From Dactylis glomerata (taxonomy: Eukaryota > Streptophyta > Magnoliopsida > Poales > Poaceae), in the NCBI GenBank assembly GCA_007115705.1, contig QXEO01000433.1:2100803-2164802 (forward strand): a stretch of DNA of 64,000 bases, given 5' to 3'. The notes under the pieces were generated by a model, which had not been told where the DNA came from, did no database searches, and worked only from the letters and a program-made list of their open reading frames with translations. Made by a program: the position numbers and the translations under genes. This document shows positions 21,919-31,180 of the stretch, one piece after another. How positions within the stretch are numbered: the stretch's first letter is position 1; each line of letters begins with the position of its first letter.

Positions 21919-23054
21919 GTTCCTCACGAGGAGAAAAAGACCGTTTTCACGGCACTTGTATCAGCTCAATCTGCTCTTAAGCACTGATATTAAGTTAATG
22001 CGCAATATAGCGCCTCTGCTTCGGCATGACATCAAAATGGCATGAAGTCCATTTATTTTCTGTTGTACTCCTCGCGGAAGGGGGCTAGGCACGGTGTCTA
22101 TGCTGGGGCCTTCGCCCAGAAAATAGCAAGCCCGAAAAACCCGAAGGGAGCGAGCTCTGGTCGGGGGCGACGGCCCCGTTAACGATCACCTCTGGATGCC
22201 CATGGTGCTTAGTTCCTCGCGAAGTACGCCAGAAAATAAAAAATCTTCGAGGAAAAGTCCAAGGTGTGCCTATGGCACCCGCTAAGGACCTACCCCTCGT
22301 GAGCAACCCTCACGAGGGAGCAAAGACGCGTCGATGCATTAGCATCTGCAGGAGGATTCCCTCTCTCGAGGAAGGCCTAACGTGGCAGGATTATTGAAGA
22401 CCAAGGCCGCTCCGATAAATCTTGCGAAGGAGACGCAGATCCGGAGGTCCGCGCCAGGCCCTTCACCTCATGAGCAACCCTTGTGAGGTATCGACGGTCT
22501 CTGGGCTCTCTTAAGCGTCGACGTTTTCACGTCCGTGAGGGTCCAGCTTCCCTCAACGATGAGGAAGGCCCTGTGAATTGCCACGCGCGGCAATTTGCTC
22601 TTAGCTGCTGGCACAGATAGTGCCGCGCTCCTCCACGACGGAGAAGGTCCCTGTGCCGGTCACAGGGGCATCTTATTCACCTTCTTTTTTCGTTTGTTTT
22701 ATCGCTTTGTTTTTCCGTTTTCGGGGATTTGGGGTTTTTTCTTTTCCAACTCTTTCTTCAACTTCTTGTCTCAGGAATCGTCCACTATGTCATCGATGCC
22801 GAACCCATCCCGAGCTCTGAGGTGGAGGGAGGCTTCCCGTCGATGCCTACAGCTCACCAGGGCTCTCGAGCAAATGAATGGCCAGGACAGTGAAGGACAA
22901 CAAGATGATTAACAAAACGATTTCATTAAATTGCCCCCAGTGGGGGAAGGAGCGAAGCACGGCGGGGCATTCCCCGCCGGCAAGGACTACGAGACGAAAG
23001 AGGGGAGGAGACTAGCTCCCCTCCCCAGAAGACTACCATGCCAGGGCCTCCTCT
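21919..23054 (+). other. Z 3' spacer between integrase and the antisense ORF
   Basis: About 1.1 kb between two converging genes. No supported gene. It shares blocks with 8762-9875 of Z2. GC-rich and pyrimidine-rich stretches around 22680-22760 and a short open frame at 22595-22912 are not conserved as coding in Z2. Confidence 0.6.
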
Positions 23055-23819
23055 TCACTGCGCCGGGAGCTGGGGATAGGTGCGGCGGACGCCATCGGTG
23101 GTGAAGATCCGCACCGTGGCCTCCAGCGTCCCCAGCTTGAAGCGGAAGACGAGGCGGTCGCCGACGCGGAGGCGACAGCCGAGGGCGAAGGGCCTCCAGC
23201 GGCTGGCGAGGACGGTGTTGCCGTTCGCCCCGAAGAGGATGTCCACAGGCCAGAAGAGATCTGGCCTGCTTTGCTCCCCCAGGGCGATCTCCCCGGCGGC
23301 CGGGCCATGGGCGTGAATCGCCCTCCGGATGGCGTCGGGCAGCCGGAGGGAGTTGAAGCCCGGGGCGTCGACAACGACGAGGAGCTCCAAGAAGCGGGAC
23401 CCCGGGGCAATGAGGGGTCCCAGCAGCGCTGCCGCCAAGGGGCGCGGAGTGGCGACCACTCCGTTCATCGGCGGCGCCGGAGGATCTGCAGCAGGGGGAG
23501 GGGGGCCTAGGGCGGCCTCCACCTCCCGGAGGGCCCGGTCGATGCTCCCTGAGGCGCGGGGAGCAGGCGCCGCCGCCAGCGGCGACGGCAGGTTCAGGGC
23601 GCCTCCACGCGCTGGACCCCTGAGGGTCAGGGCGCCGGAGGTCCCCGCGGCGGCACGGCTCGCCTCGCCCTGCCGCGGTGCGCCAATGCGGAGGGGGCCG
23701 CCAGCGCCGGGCGTCCACTGGGCCGGGACCTTCGCTTTCTTCCCGCTGCCCATGGGGCGCCCGCAGCGCTTCGTCCCGGAGCTCGATCCCACGGCGGCGG
23801 AGGGGTTGGAGGGATCCAT
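23055..23819 (-). CDS. Antisense ORF of element Z: AT-hook plus B3-like DNA-binding protein
   Basis: 254 codons on the strand opposite to the element. Near the N-terminus is KRCGRPMGSGKKAK, which fits an AT-hook (GRP core with flanking basic residues). After an alanine/proline-rich linker, residues about 120-250 fit a plant B3 domain: FLELLVV, then LRLPDAIRRA, FWPVDILF, ASRWRPFALG, LRVGDRLVFRF and ATVRIFTTDG. B3 domains bind DNA in plant transcription factors, so the product is predicted to be a nuclear DNA-binding protein. A colinear copy with three stops exists in Z2. A TATA-like TTAAATAG lies about 75 bases upstream on the minus strand. It may be a captured host gene or a long-standing accessory gene. 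Function is unknown. Confidence 0.7.
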   Translation of the reverse strand: MDPSNPSAAVGSSSGTKRCGRPMGSGKKAKVPAQWTPGAGGPLRIGAPRQGEASRAAAGTSGALTLRGPARGGALNLPSPLAAAPAPRASGSIDRALREVEAALGPPPPAADPPAPPMNGVVATPRPLAAALLGPLIAPGSRFLELLVVVDAPGFNSLRLPDAIRRAIHAHGPAAGEIALGEQSRPDLFWPVDILFGANGNTVLASRWRPFALGCRLRVGDRLVFRFKLGTLEATVRIFTTDGVRRTYPQLPAQ

Positions 23820-23890
23820 GAGCTTGGGGGCGAGGAAGCAGAAGTAGCACTGGAGGAAGGAGGTGAAGTGCCGGAGGTCTCGAGGAGGAC

Positions 23891-23899
23891 CTATTTAAG
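23891..23899 (-). promoter_or_regulatory. TATA-like box upstream of the Z antisense ORF
   Basis: The minus strand reads CTTAAATAG about 75 bases before the ATG at 23819, inside the interior of Z and outside the LTR. It is suggestive only. Confidence 0.35.
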
Positions 23900-24195
23900 G
23901 GGGGCATTTGGCGTCGATGCGTCAAATCCTTGCGCGGGAATCGAAGCGTTGGCGCGGCGCTCTGCAGTCAAGCGGCACACCATTATGGCAGATTGACGCC
24001 TCGGAGACCGTAGCGTCACCCGCCGTTTCGTCTCGCCAGCTGCGGCCGCGCCACGTGTCCGGAGTCTCTGCTTCTTCACATGGTCCTCTGACCGCGCGGT
24101 TGACGCGTGCCGTTGGAGGGCCCAGTCGCTTCAGGGGCCCCCGACCCTTCGCTTCCTCAAGAGGGCGCGTCGTGGGCCGGGCTCCCGGGGGCTAC

Positions 24196-25119
24196 TGTCG
24201 GTGTAATGGATACTGGGGTATCCCGGTCCACCTGCTCCTGGGCCCCGTCATCGGCTCATCTTCAGCCCAGGAGATAATCAACGAGACGAGTCACGGAGAA
24301 GACCCTCACGAGGAGGCGCCTCGTGAGGAGAACGACGACGGAAACCGCTAAGGACCAGAAGACCTCCTCACGAGCCCCTGCTGGTGAGGAGATGACGCAC
24401 GCCCACGCCAGCTCAGCACGTTTTCGTGCGGAGCAAGAAGACAACGGGCAGAAGACCGCGTACCGTCCATGCTACCCCCGACAGGGAGGAGACCAACTTT
24501 CGTCGTGCCTGCCCAAAGCGGCACAGTGGCAGTTGGCCACCCCCCTAAATATAGCATGGACGGTGCAGGGCGCCAGAGGAGGACGTCAGCCTCCTCCACC
24601 CACTCCTGTGGACCGGCGCCGCTACCCTACGAAGACCAAGTCTACAGAAGAGCATAGTCTACAGCTGTCCTCCCTCCTTGGCCGTGTGTGGCAACCCCTT
24701 CCCCAAGAAGATAAGGGGAAGGAGGACCTTGGCGCTATAAAAGGAGGGGGGAGGCCACCCCTTAAGGGGGACCCGATCCAAGAAATCTGATCTTCATCTT
24801 CTTCAAGCTGCTAGTTGGGCACGCAAGTTCTTCAACCTCTGGCCAACTAGAGCTTTGTAACCAAGGCCTTGTACTCCTCGCGAGGTGTCGCATCGTAATA
24901 CAAGAAGGCAGGAAGTAGGGGTTTTACCTCACCACGAGGGCCCTGAACCTGGGTAAAGCTCGGTCTCCCTCTCTGCAGTGCGTTGCGCGTCCGACAATCG
25001 AGGCTTCCGCCACCGTGTTTCGTTGCGATCCAAGATCTCACACGTTCAGGCCCCTGCGTTCGAATCCTTGGGTCCGTCGCGTGGTACCCCGTGTTCTTGC
25101 GACACGAAATCCATCGACA
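24196..25119 (+). repeat. 3' LTR of element Z (924 bp)
   Basis: Same length as the 5' LTR, with about a dozen single-base differences, mostly C/T or G/A. It is preceded by the purine-rich CCCGGGGGCTAC. It is followed by target copy GAGCC and then Y sequence that matches 31436 onward. Confidence 0.95.
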
Positions 25120-25493
25120 GAGCCTAATTCGCAAAGCCGTCAATGAGTCTTTCCTTCTTGATCTTGCTCCTTCAAGTCTGGCCAAGTTAATAGCCAGGGA
25201 CACAGCCATGAGTACATTGGATGCACTCGCAAACCATCTTATAAACAAAGTGATGAGAGAGATATGCATGGTTGATATGGTGGACTAAGCACTAAGTTTA
25301 TTTGCAAAAAGCTAGTTTTATTTCCCAAGAATGTTCATTGGTAGAAAAGAGGTTTAGTTCTCTAAGTTCAATCTAAAGAGGAACTTCAAGTGTGTCAAAC
25401 TCATGGTCAAGTCAAGTCAATTCAATTCATGTCATTCACCAAGTTCACCAAGTTGTTTTCATTATTGACAAAAGTCAAGTACAGCTTGCCAAC

Positions 25494-25570
25494 CGTCCAT
25501 GACCGCGGACGCGGCTATTCGAATAGTTTGAAAACCTCTGCAGAGGGGTACACTTTACCCACAAGATTCG
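25494..25570 (-). repeat. Conserved LTR block, copy in the left Y LTR
   Basis: GTCCATGACCGCGGACGCGG, then the palindrome CTATTCGAATAG, then GCAGAGGGGTACACTTTACC. The same block is in both Y LTRs and in X LTR1 and LTR2. Confidence 0.65.
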
Positions 25571-27652
25571 ATACATCTGCCGGGAGAAATCCACGGTTCG
25601 TCATACAAAAGTATGCGGGGTTCAGATAATCAAACAAAACCTTTCACTTGCTCACCCTAGTATAGGATCCTTCCCTAGAGCCTGGGATACGGAACCCCCG
25701 CTTCGGTGCCTCTAGTTCTGCCCATCCCGGAAGCCGGGTTAGTGGAATCCACCTGGTCCAGAAGTAACCGCGCACGGGTCCTTCCATGAAGATTTGATAC
25801 AAGGCCTCCCATACTAAGATAAACAAGCTACGGATTAAGCCCCTTCCCATATAGGGGTAATGTGGTCGTACGGTATAATTGGCTCCCATAGTACATCACT
25901 CGTTGTCATTTGAGAAATATATTTCATAGTTCTTAGTCAAGATTAATTTCTTTTATAACCATCATGTAGGAGCAGTTCTCCCCTTCAAGTTTCAAGTTCA
26001 AGTCACCACCTTTCAAGTAGGGTTCCCCTTATAGATGGCCTCAATTTTTATTAGCGACTAAGCCACTAGATGGAGTGATGGTACTACTAAGCTATGGTTG
26101 GATAAACTCAGCTTGATGCTCTTGATAAGCAAGATATCACTAAACTTCCATCATTCTACTCTAGCAATTCAATCATGCAATTTACTTAAAACAGGTAGAA
26201 TGCAATATTAAAACTAGGCATTGGGAGGATGAATCAAAAGATGGCTTGCCTGGCTTGGCAAAGTCAAAATAGTCTTCATCTTCATCTTTGATTGATTGAT
26301 CTCCATCTCCATTTCTTGGTTGACTTCGGGATCCATTATCCTTACTCTCGTTGTCGTCTAATCGTTGGAAAGCAAATAAGCATACAATCACCACCCAATT
26401 CACAAGCAACACCTATTTACTCAAATACACATACTTGGGTAAGGGAAGTGATCTAGGAAGTCTATGGAGAGTGGTTTCGAAGATCATTGGGTTTCGATGG
26501 ATGAGATTATTGAGTTGTTGTATCTAAGTAGGGTTTATTTAATTTGAATTGTGAAATATCTCTTGCAAGTCCTTATTGACCATAGTTCATATACTACTAG
26601 TATATGTTCAAGATTATGGTTCATCTAAGGAGGCTTCATAGGATTTGAAGTATTTTCCTTTTATTGAAGCCATTTCTAGTTTGCAACTATTTAGTAATCA
26701 AGTTTGAATCTACAAGTAGAGTCTATAGATCCTAGTTGACTTGTATTAGGGTTTATAGATTAATATTTAGAAATGTGGTTGATTCGAATTGGTTTCATAT
26801 CATTTCCATTTATAGGTTTTCATTTAGCCATTTCTAAGTCACAAATGCATATTTAACCATATAGGAAAGGTAGCATTTAGTAAAAAGGTTAAAATTTGAA
26901 CCATAATTAAAACAACAGATAGAGAATATCATTTGATAGTTTTGAGAGTTGGTTTCATACTATTTTGAATTTTATTTGATTTGATATGATGTTTCTAGGG
27001 TTGCAACGGGGCTGATTTGTTATTTTTACTATATAAAAAATATAAATCTGAATGGGTTCAGACCACTTTCATAGGCTAGATAAGTTTCAGAGCTTTCCAG
27101 GGAAATTTGGTTTGCTAAAATTGGATTTCTAGATCTTTGGGAATTCTCATTTTAACTTGCAGTAATTAAACAAATAACAAATTGGTTCTCTAGGAAAAAA
27201 AATCTAAACGGAGAGGAATTCCAACGGGCCAGGCGAACCAGTCGGACCGGCCCATTAGTGTGTCCCGGGTGCGCAGGTAAATAGAAAAAAAAAGAGTCCG
27301 ACAGATGGGGCCCACTGGTCAGAACTGAAACAAAACGGTACGCACAGGATCGTTCTTCTCCTCGAGGCGGGACTCACCGGCGGCTGCTGGGAAGAGGGCG
27401 GCACTGGGGAGCGGCGTAGAGGAAGCAGGAGCTCGACGCGGTGAAGCAGAAAAGATGGCGGAGTTCCTCCTCCTCCGCCTGATACCAGAAGCAGCTCGAG
27501 GGGAGGTCGGGAACGCCGGGAACGGGCGGATGCCCTGGCGGTTATCTGCAGGGGAGACGGCGCCGACGAGCTTGAACGAGGACGAGCGAGAGCAGAGGAG
27601 GATGTCTGGGGGGTTTTGGTGGGCAGTGTGAGCTCCATGGCGAGCTTGGGGT

Positions 27653-27663
27653 GCTTTTTATAG
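27653..27663 (-). promoter_or_regulatory. TATA box in the left Y LTR
   Basis: The minus strand reads CTATAAAAAGC. The right LTR copy is at 33963-33973. It divides the LTR into about 1.4 kb of U3 and about 2.8 kb of R-U5. Its direction agrees with the primer-binding site. Confidence 0.6.
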
Positions 27664-29032
27664 CTCGGAGAGGCCGGGGCGCAGGGTGACCAGAGGTGGG
27701 GGTCCGGCGGCGTGCGTCGGTCTCCGGCGGGCGCGGGGGCTTTGGAGGCATGCTGGCGGGTGCGGCTGTGCACTGTGGACGTGTCGCGCGCGTGCTGGCG
27801 TGCTGGAGGGGACAGGGGACAGGGGACGCTGTAGATCAGCAGTGGCAACAAGTGGCTCAGATGCCCACCAGGTGTTTGATGAAAAGTCCGCAAGAAGTCA
27901 AAGTTTGAACTTTCGAAATTTTCAATTTGGGTTGGTCAAGATATTGGATAAGGACTCCAAACATATTTTTGTTATGAAGAAATATGTTATTTTGCAGAAA
28001 TCTTATTTCAATTTCGAAGTATGGTTTCTGATTCAGATTCAAACTTTGGACAGATTTTGAAAGAGGTTAGGGTTTGAGTTTTTGCTGGAAACTTCTTTGT
28101 TGAGTTAGTATGTGATATGGTCAAGCTCAACTAACTGACCACACCTTTGCTTGAGTTACAGATTTCTTATTCTAAGTGTCCAAAGTAGGGTAGTGGTTAA
28201 CTTTTTCTAGATCATCTTTTCTTCTCTTTTTCTTTATTTCTCTTGCTTCTGGTTCTTTTGATCTTTGTGGTTCTTCTCTAATGCTTCTATTGGTTAAGTT
28301 TGAATTAACTAAACATTGCACAACAAATTAAAACCCACATGAAATCATAAAAGACTTATATTAGAGATCTATGCATACATGCAATAAGAAGTGCCAAAGT
28401 TTTCTCTTGGTCCAAAGGTGTTGGTTTTCTTGGAGATGACATGGAGTTGGGAATGACCTCTTATTTGAATTCAAACTTTGGTAGAATTTTAAATAGGTTT
28501 CCAAGTTGATTTTTGTTTCCAACTTTATTGTATTTGATTCTTTGTAACTTGTTCTTAGTTGTGGTGGAGAGATGCATGATGGTATAGTTCAAATATTGCT
28601 TAATATATAAGGGCAAAGTAGTGTAATCAGTAATTTCTTTAAGATCACTACTTCGTCTTTTCTTACTGAGGTTTTTGTGTTGCGGTTTATTTTCTTGATT
28701 CTTTTCTATTTGTTTGTGATTGCTTTGACTTAATTTTGGTTTGGCCATTGACCCAAATGGGTTTAGCATGTAACCATACACAAAATTTAATAGTTAGAAA
28801 ACTATTTCAATTTAACAAAAATCTTTATTTAAAACTTTGGGCTCAAGGGATTTGTTTTACAACCCTTCTCATATTCTTTTTATGTGAAGCATGGGAGCAA
28901 ATGCTTAATTTCACAAGTTCTAAAAGACAATAAATTAATCTTGTATTTAAAATAAAAGTTTTTGTTGTCTCCAAAATTTGGTATTTTAATAAATCCATTT
29001 ATTTCTATTTTCCAAAATTTTGGGTTGTTACA

Positions 29033-29051
29033 ATCTTCCCCCCTTAAAAAG
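29033..29051 (-). other. Polypurine tract of element Y
   Basis: The minus strand reads CTTTTTAAGGGGGGAAGAT directly before the LTR start TGTAACAACCC. Confidence 0.75.
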
Positions 29052-29487
29052 AATCTCGTCCCGAGATTCACAAGTTAAGATTGAGATATATTGGGAAATG
29101 AGATTAATAGATAAGAGATGGAGTGTATATTGATTCCTATAGAGATGGAAAGATTGGGTACACCCAAAATGTGATAAGGCCAAATGGGCCAAAACACATC
29201 CTCATCAAGCACATACAATTGCAACAATCAATCACACCTTTAAAAACAAAACTATTTTTGGTTTAAACCATAGGATTCATAAAAAAAAGTCTTGTGAATT
29301 ACAGGTCTCGTCCTTGTTTTACAAAGAGGTAAACAAAACTACTAGTACTAAACTAAGATGACTAAGGCTTCTTCTTGATTTGTGCTTCAAAGTCTTGATC
29401 CAACTTGTTCCTACTAACTGTCTAGCTAAGCACAACTTCAGGATACTTGGTGTCTGATTCCTGATGATTGATCTCTTTTTCTTCTCT

Positions 29488-30492
29488 TCATGCCTTTGGG
29501 TTGGCGAGGTCACTTCCTGGTGTTCTGTAAGGCTGATTCCTTCCTCTGCGAAAGTCTAGGCTATAGAGGCCTTTGACACTATCTTCAATAATGACACGGT
29601 TTCGAACTCTGCCCAGGTTGGTGTTGATAGGATTGCCTCCTGAAGATGAAAGAACATTTGTAGGATCTTCAGAGCCACTGGGTTTGACACTATTTTTAGT
29701 TTTGACATGTTTGCGAGCATGGGCAATAGGTTTGGATGCGGTGTTCCTCTTATCTGGGCACTCATTGGAGTAGTGTCCCTTAATTCCACACTCCCAGCAA
29801 ATAAGGTTAGTCTTCCGTCGTTTAACATGATCATCGTGCTCTTTGCTGGCCTGGACCACCTGTGCTGCTAGCTGAAAATGCTTTTTCTTGATCTTGGATA
29901 TAGCTGTCACCAGGTGATTCATGGAGCAGTTTGCTGGAACATGGGTACTACTCTCACATAAGAAGCATGTGATGTTTCTTGAAGGGCATTCTCCAGATGG
30001 ATGGTTGTCTTCGCAGTTGGGACAGTTGCCAGTACATTGGCTGGATTGATGACCTTCTTCTCCACAACGGCTACAGGCCTTCATACTGAGGTGATCTAGG
30101 TTGGGAATACTTTTATTGGGACAGGGACGTTTTGCGTGGAGTGCTTCTCCACAATCATAACATAAGGGTTGGGTGTAAAAATCTCCTGGCTTCTTCTTTG
30201 GAATTAGGTGCAAGTGGAACCTCCTTTGGTATTCTCGGGCAATTCTATTGAGGTGCAACTCAAACTCTGAGTTGGCCTTGCCTTTGTTCGTACATAACTG
30301 AAATGGTGGATTTGAGAGCATGGGGTGCATCAGAGGGGTCAAGTCCTGCAGTAGATGAGAGGGAACAACTTTCAAAAGGTTGCTAACCTGGGATTGGTAT
30401 GGTTTAGTTTGAGCGAGAAAGACAAAAACATTTTTGAGCAAACAAGATTTCGAAGTGGTTCTACAGGTTACCGAATGAGCAACACACCTCAA
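29488..30492 (-). CDS. Gag-like protein with five CCHC zinc knuckles (element Y)
   Basis: 334 codons and the only long ORF of the Y interior. Cys/His knuckles are at residues 111-124 (CYDCGEALHAKRPC), 140-153 (CSRCGEEGHQSSQC), 157-169 (CPNCEDNHPSGEC, one residue shorter), 176-189 (CFLCESSTHVPANC) and 232-245 (CWECGIKGHYSNEC). The rest is basic and low in complexity. CCHC knuckles bind single-stranded nucleic acid in Gag nucleocapsids and cellular RNA-binding proteins. Five in one short protein is more than the one or two usual in plant Gag. No capsid core, protease or RT is visible. The start is uncertain: the first 35 residues may lie in an intron or leader, since CCAATCCCAG precedes the better part. 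It presumably packages the RNA of Y or a partner element. Confidence 0.75.
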   Translation of the reverse strand: MRCVAHSVTCRTTSKSCLLKNVFVFLAQTKPYQSQVSNLLKVVPSHLLQDLTPLMHPMLSNPPFQLCTNKGKANSEFELHLNRIAREYQRRFHLHLIPKKKPGDFYTQPLCYDCGEALHAKRPCPNKSIPNLDHLSMKACSRCGEEGHQSSQCTGNCPNCEDNHPSGECPSRNITCFLCESSTHVPANCSMNHLVTAISKIKKKHFQLAAQVVQASKEHDDHVKRRKTNLICWECGIKGHYSNECPDKRNTASKPIAHARKHVKTKNSVKPSGSEDPTNVLSSSGGNPINTNLGRVRNRVIIEDSVKGLYSLDFRRGRNQPYRTPGSDLANPKA

Positions 30493-31160
30493 AACAATTT
30501 AATCATTTGAACTCACAAGGCACTAAGCACACTTAGTAATCGTGAGGTAAGGGTAGCTCAATCAAAACAACTGAGCTTTTCCTATAATTCCTAAGGATCG
30601 GGTTGCTGAGGTCTTCATCATTTTTGATTACTCTCTCTTTGCTCTTGAAGTCTTTGTCTCACAGGGTTGACTCTTGTTGGAAGATTTCTCGATCAGATGA
30701 AGAGACTCTCTTTCGATGGTAGCGGTCGTAGTTGACATCCAAGGTTGAAGTCTTGAAAAATATTGAGTCCCTAATCTTTTGATCCAAAAGTCCTTCGGTC
30801 TTAGGTTGGTATATCGTCCATAGTATATATTTGAAGTAGATGAGGAATAGAGTAAAACCAATCTTTGAAAAGACTTTGTAATTAAAGAGGTAAATAAATT
30901 CTTTGTCAAAATCTCTTGAGAGTATAAGTTCAGAGTGTAAGATATTTGAAGTGAATGAGATGGGAGTATAAGATTGGCTTTGGATACCAAAGCAAATAAA
31001 TTTCTTTTGTAGAAATAATGTTTTGTCAACATATCACTTTCTTAGCTAACGACCATGCTAACTAAGGTCTCCTAAGGTCATGATAGTCCTGACATCAAAC
31101 TGGTGATATCAGAGATATCATTTTCTAACAATTATGCTAACTAGGGTTTCCTAGAGTCAG
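30493..31160 (-). other. Leader region of element Y
   Basis: About 670 bases between the primer-binding site and the zinc-knuckle ORF. One 134-codon frame (30628-31032) has no recognisable domain and a low-complexity composition, so I do not call it a gene. Confidence 0.5.
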
Positions 31161-31177
31161 CCTAGGCTCTGATACCA
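31161..31177 (-). other. Primer-binding site of element Y (iMet type)
   Basis: The minus strand reads TGGTATCAGAGCCTAGG, three bases from the LTR end. The first 12 bases match the plant initiator tRNA-Met consensus exactly. This fixes the element on the minus strand. Confidence 0.85.
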
Positions 31178-31180
31178 ACT

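Larger units (their letters stand above)
19455..25119 (+). mobile_element. Element Z: internally deleted Tat/RIRE2-like Gypsy
   Basis: LTRs of 924 bp each (19455-20378 and 24196-25119) have target duplication GAGCC (19450-19454 and 25120-25124). The interior is only 3.8 kb. It holds a gag N-terminal stub, an integrase frame, a 3' spacer and an antisense B3-like ORF. Compared with Z2, the rest of gag and all of PR, RT and RNase H are gone. LTRs differ at about a dozen positions by eye (about 1.3%), so the insertion is fairly recent and must have been mobilised in trans. It is the innermost element of the nest. Confidence 0.9.
25125..29032 (-). repeat. Left LTR of element Y, second part
   Basis: 3908 bases matching 31435-35342 almost base for base, and ending TGGGTTGTTACA. 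The minus strand carries a TATA box (CTATAAAAAGC, 27653-27663) in a GC-rich island of about 27330-27850. The shared LTR block is at 25494. Open frames in the island are compositional and not supported as genes. Confidence 0.9.

Noticed and set aside
27255..27893. Long minus-strand ORF (212 codons) in the left Y LTR, with a 234-codon partner at 33499-34203
   Set aside because: It lies in the GC-rich promoter island of an LTR, spans the TATA box, is serine/proline/arginine-rich without a domain, and the LTRs are too similar for its conservation to mean anything.
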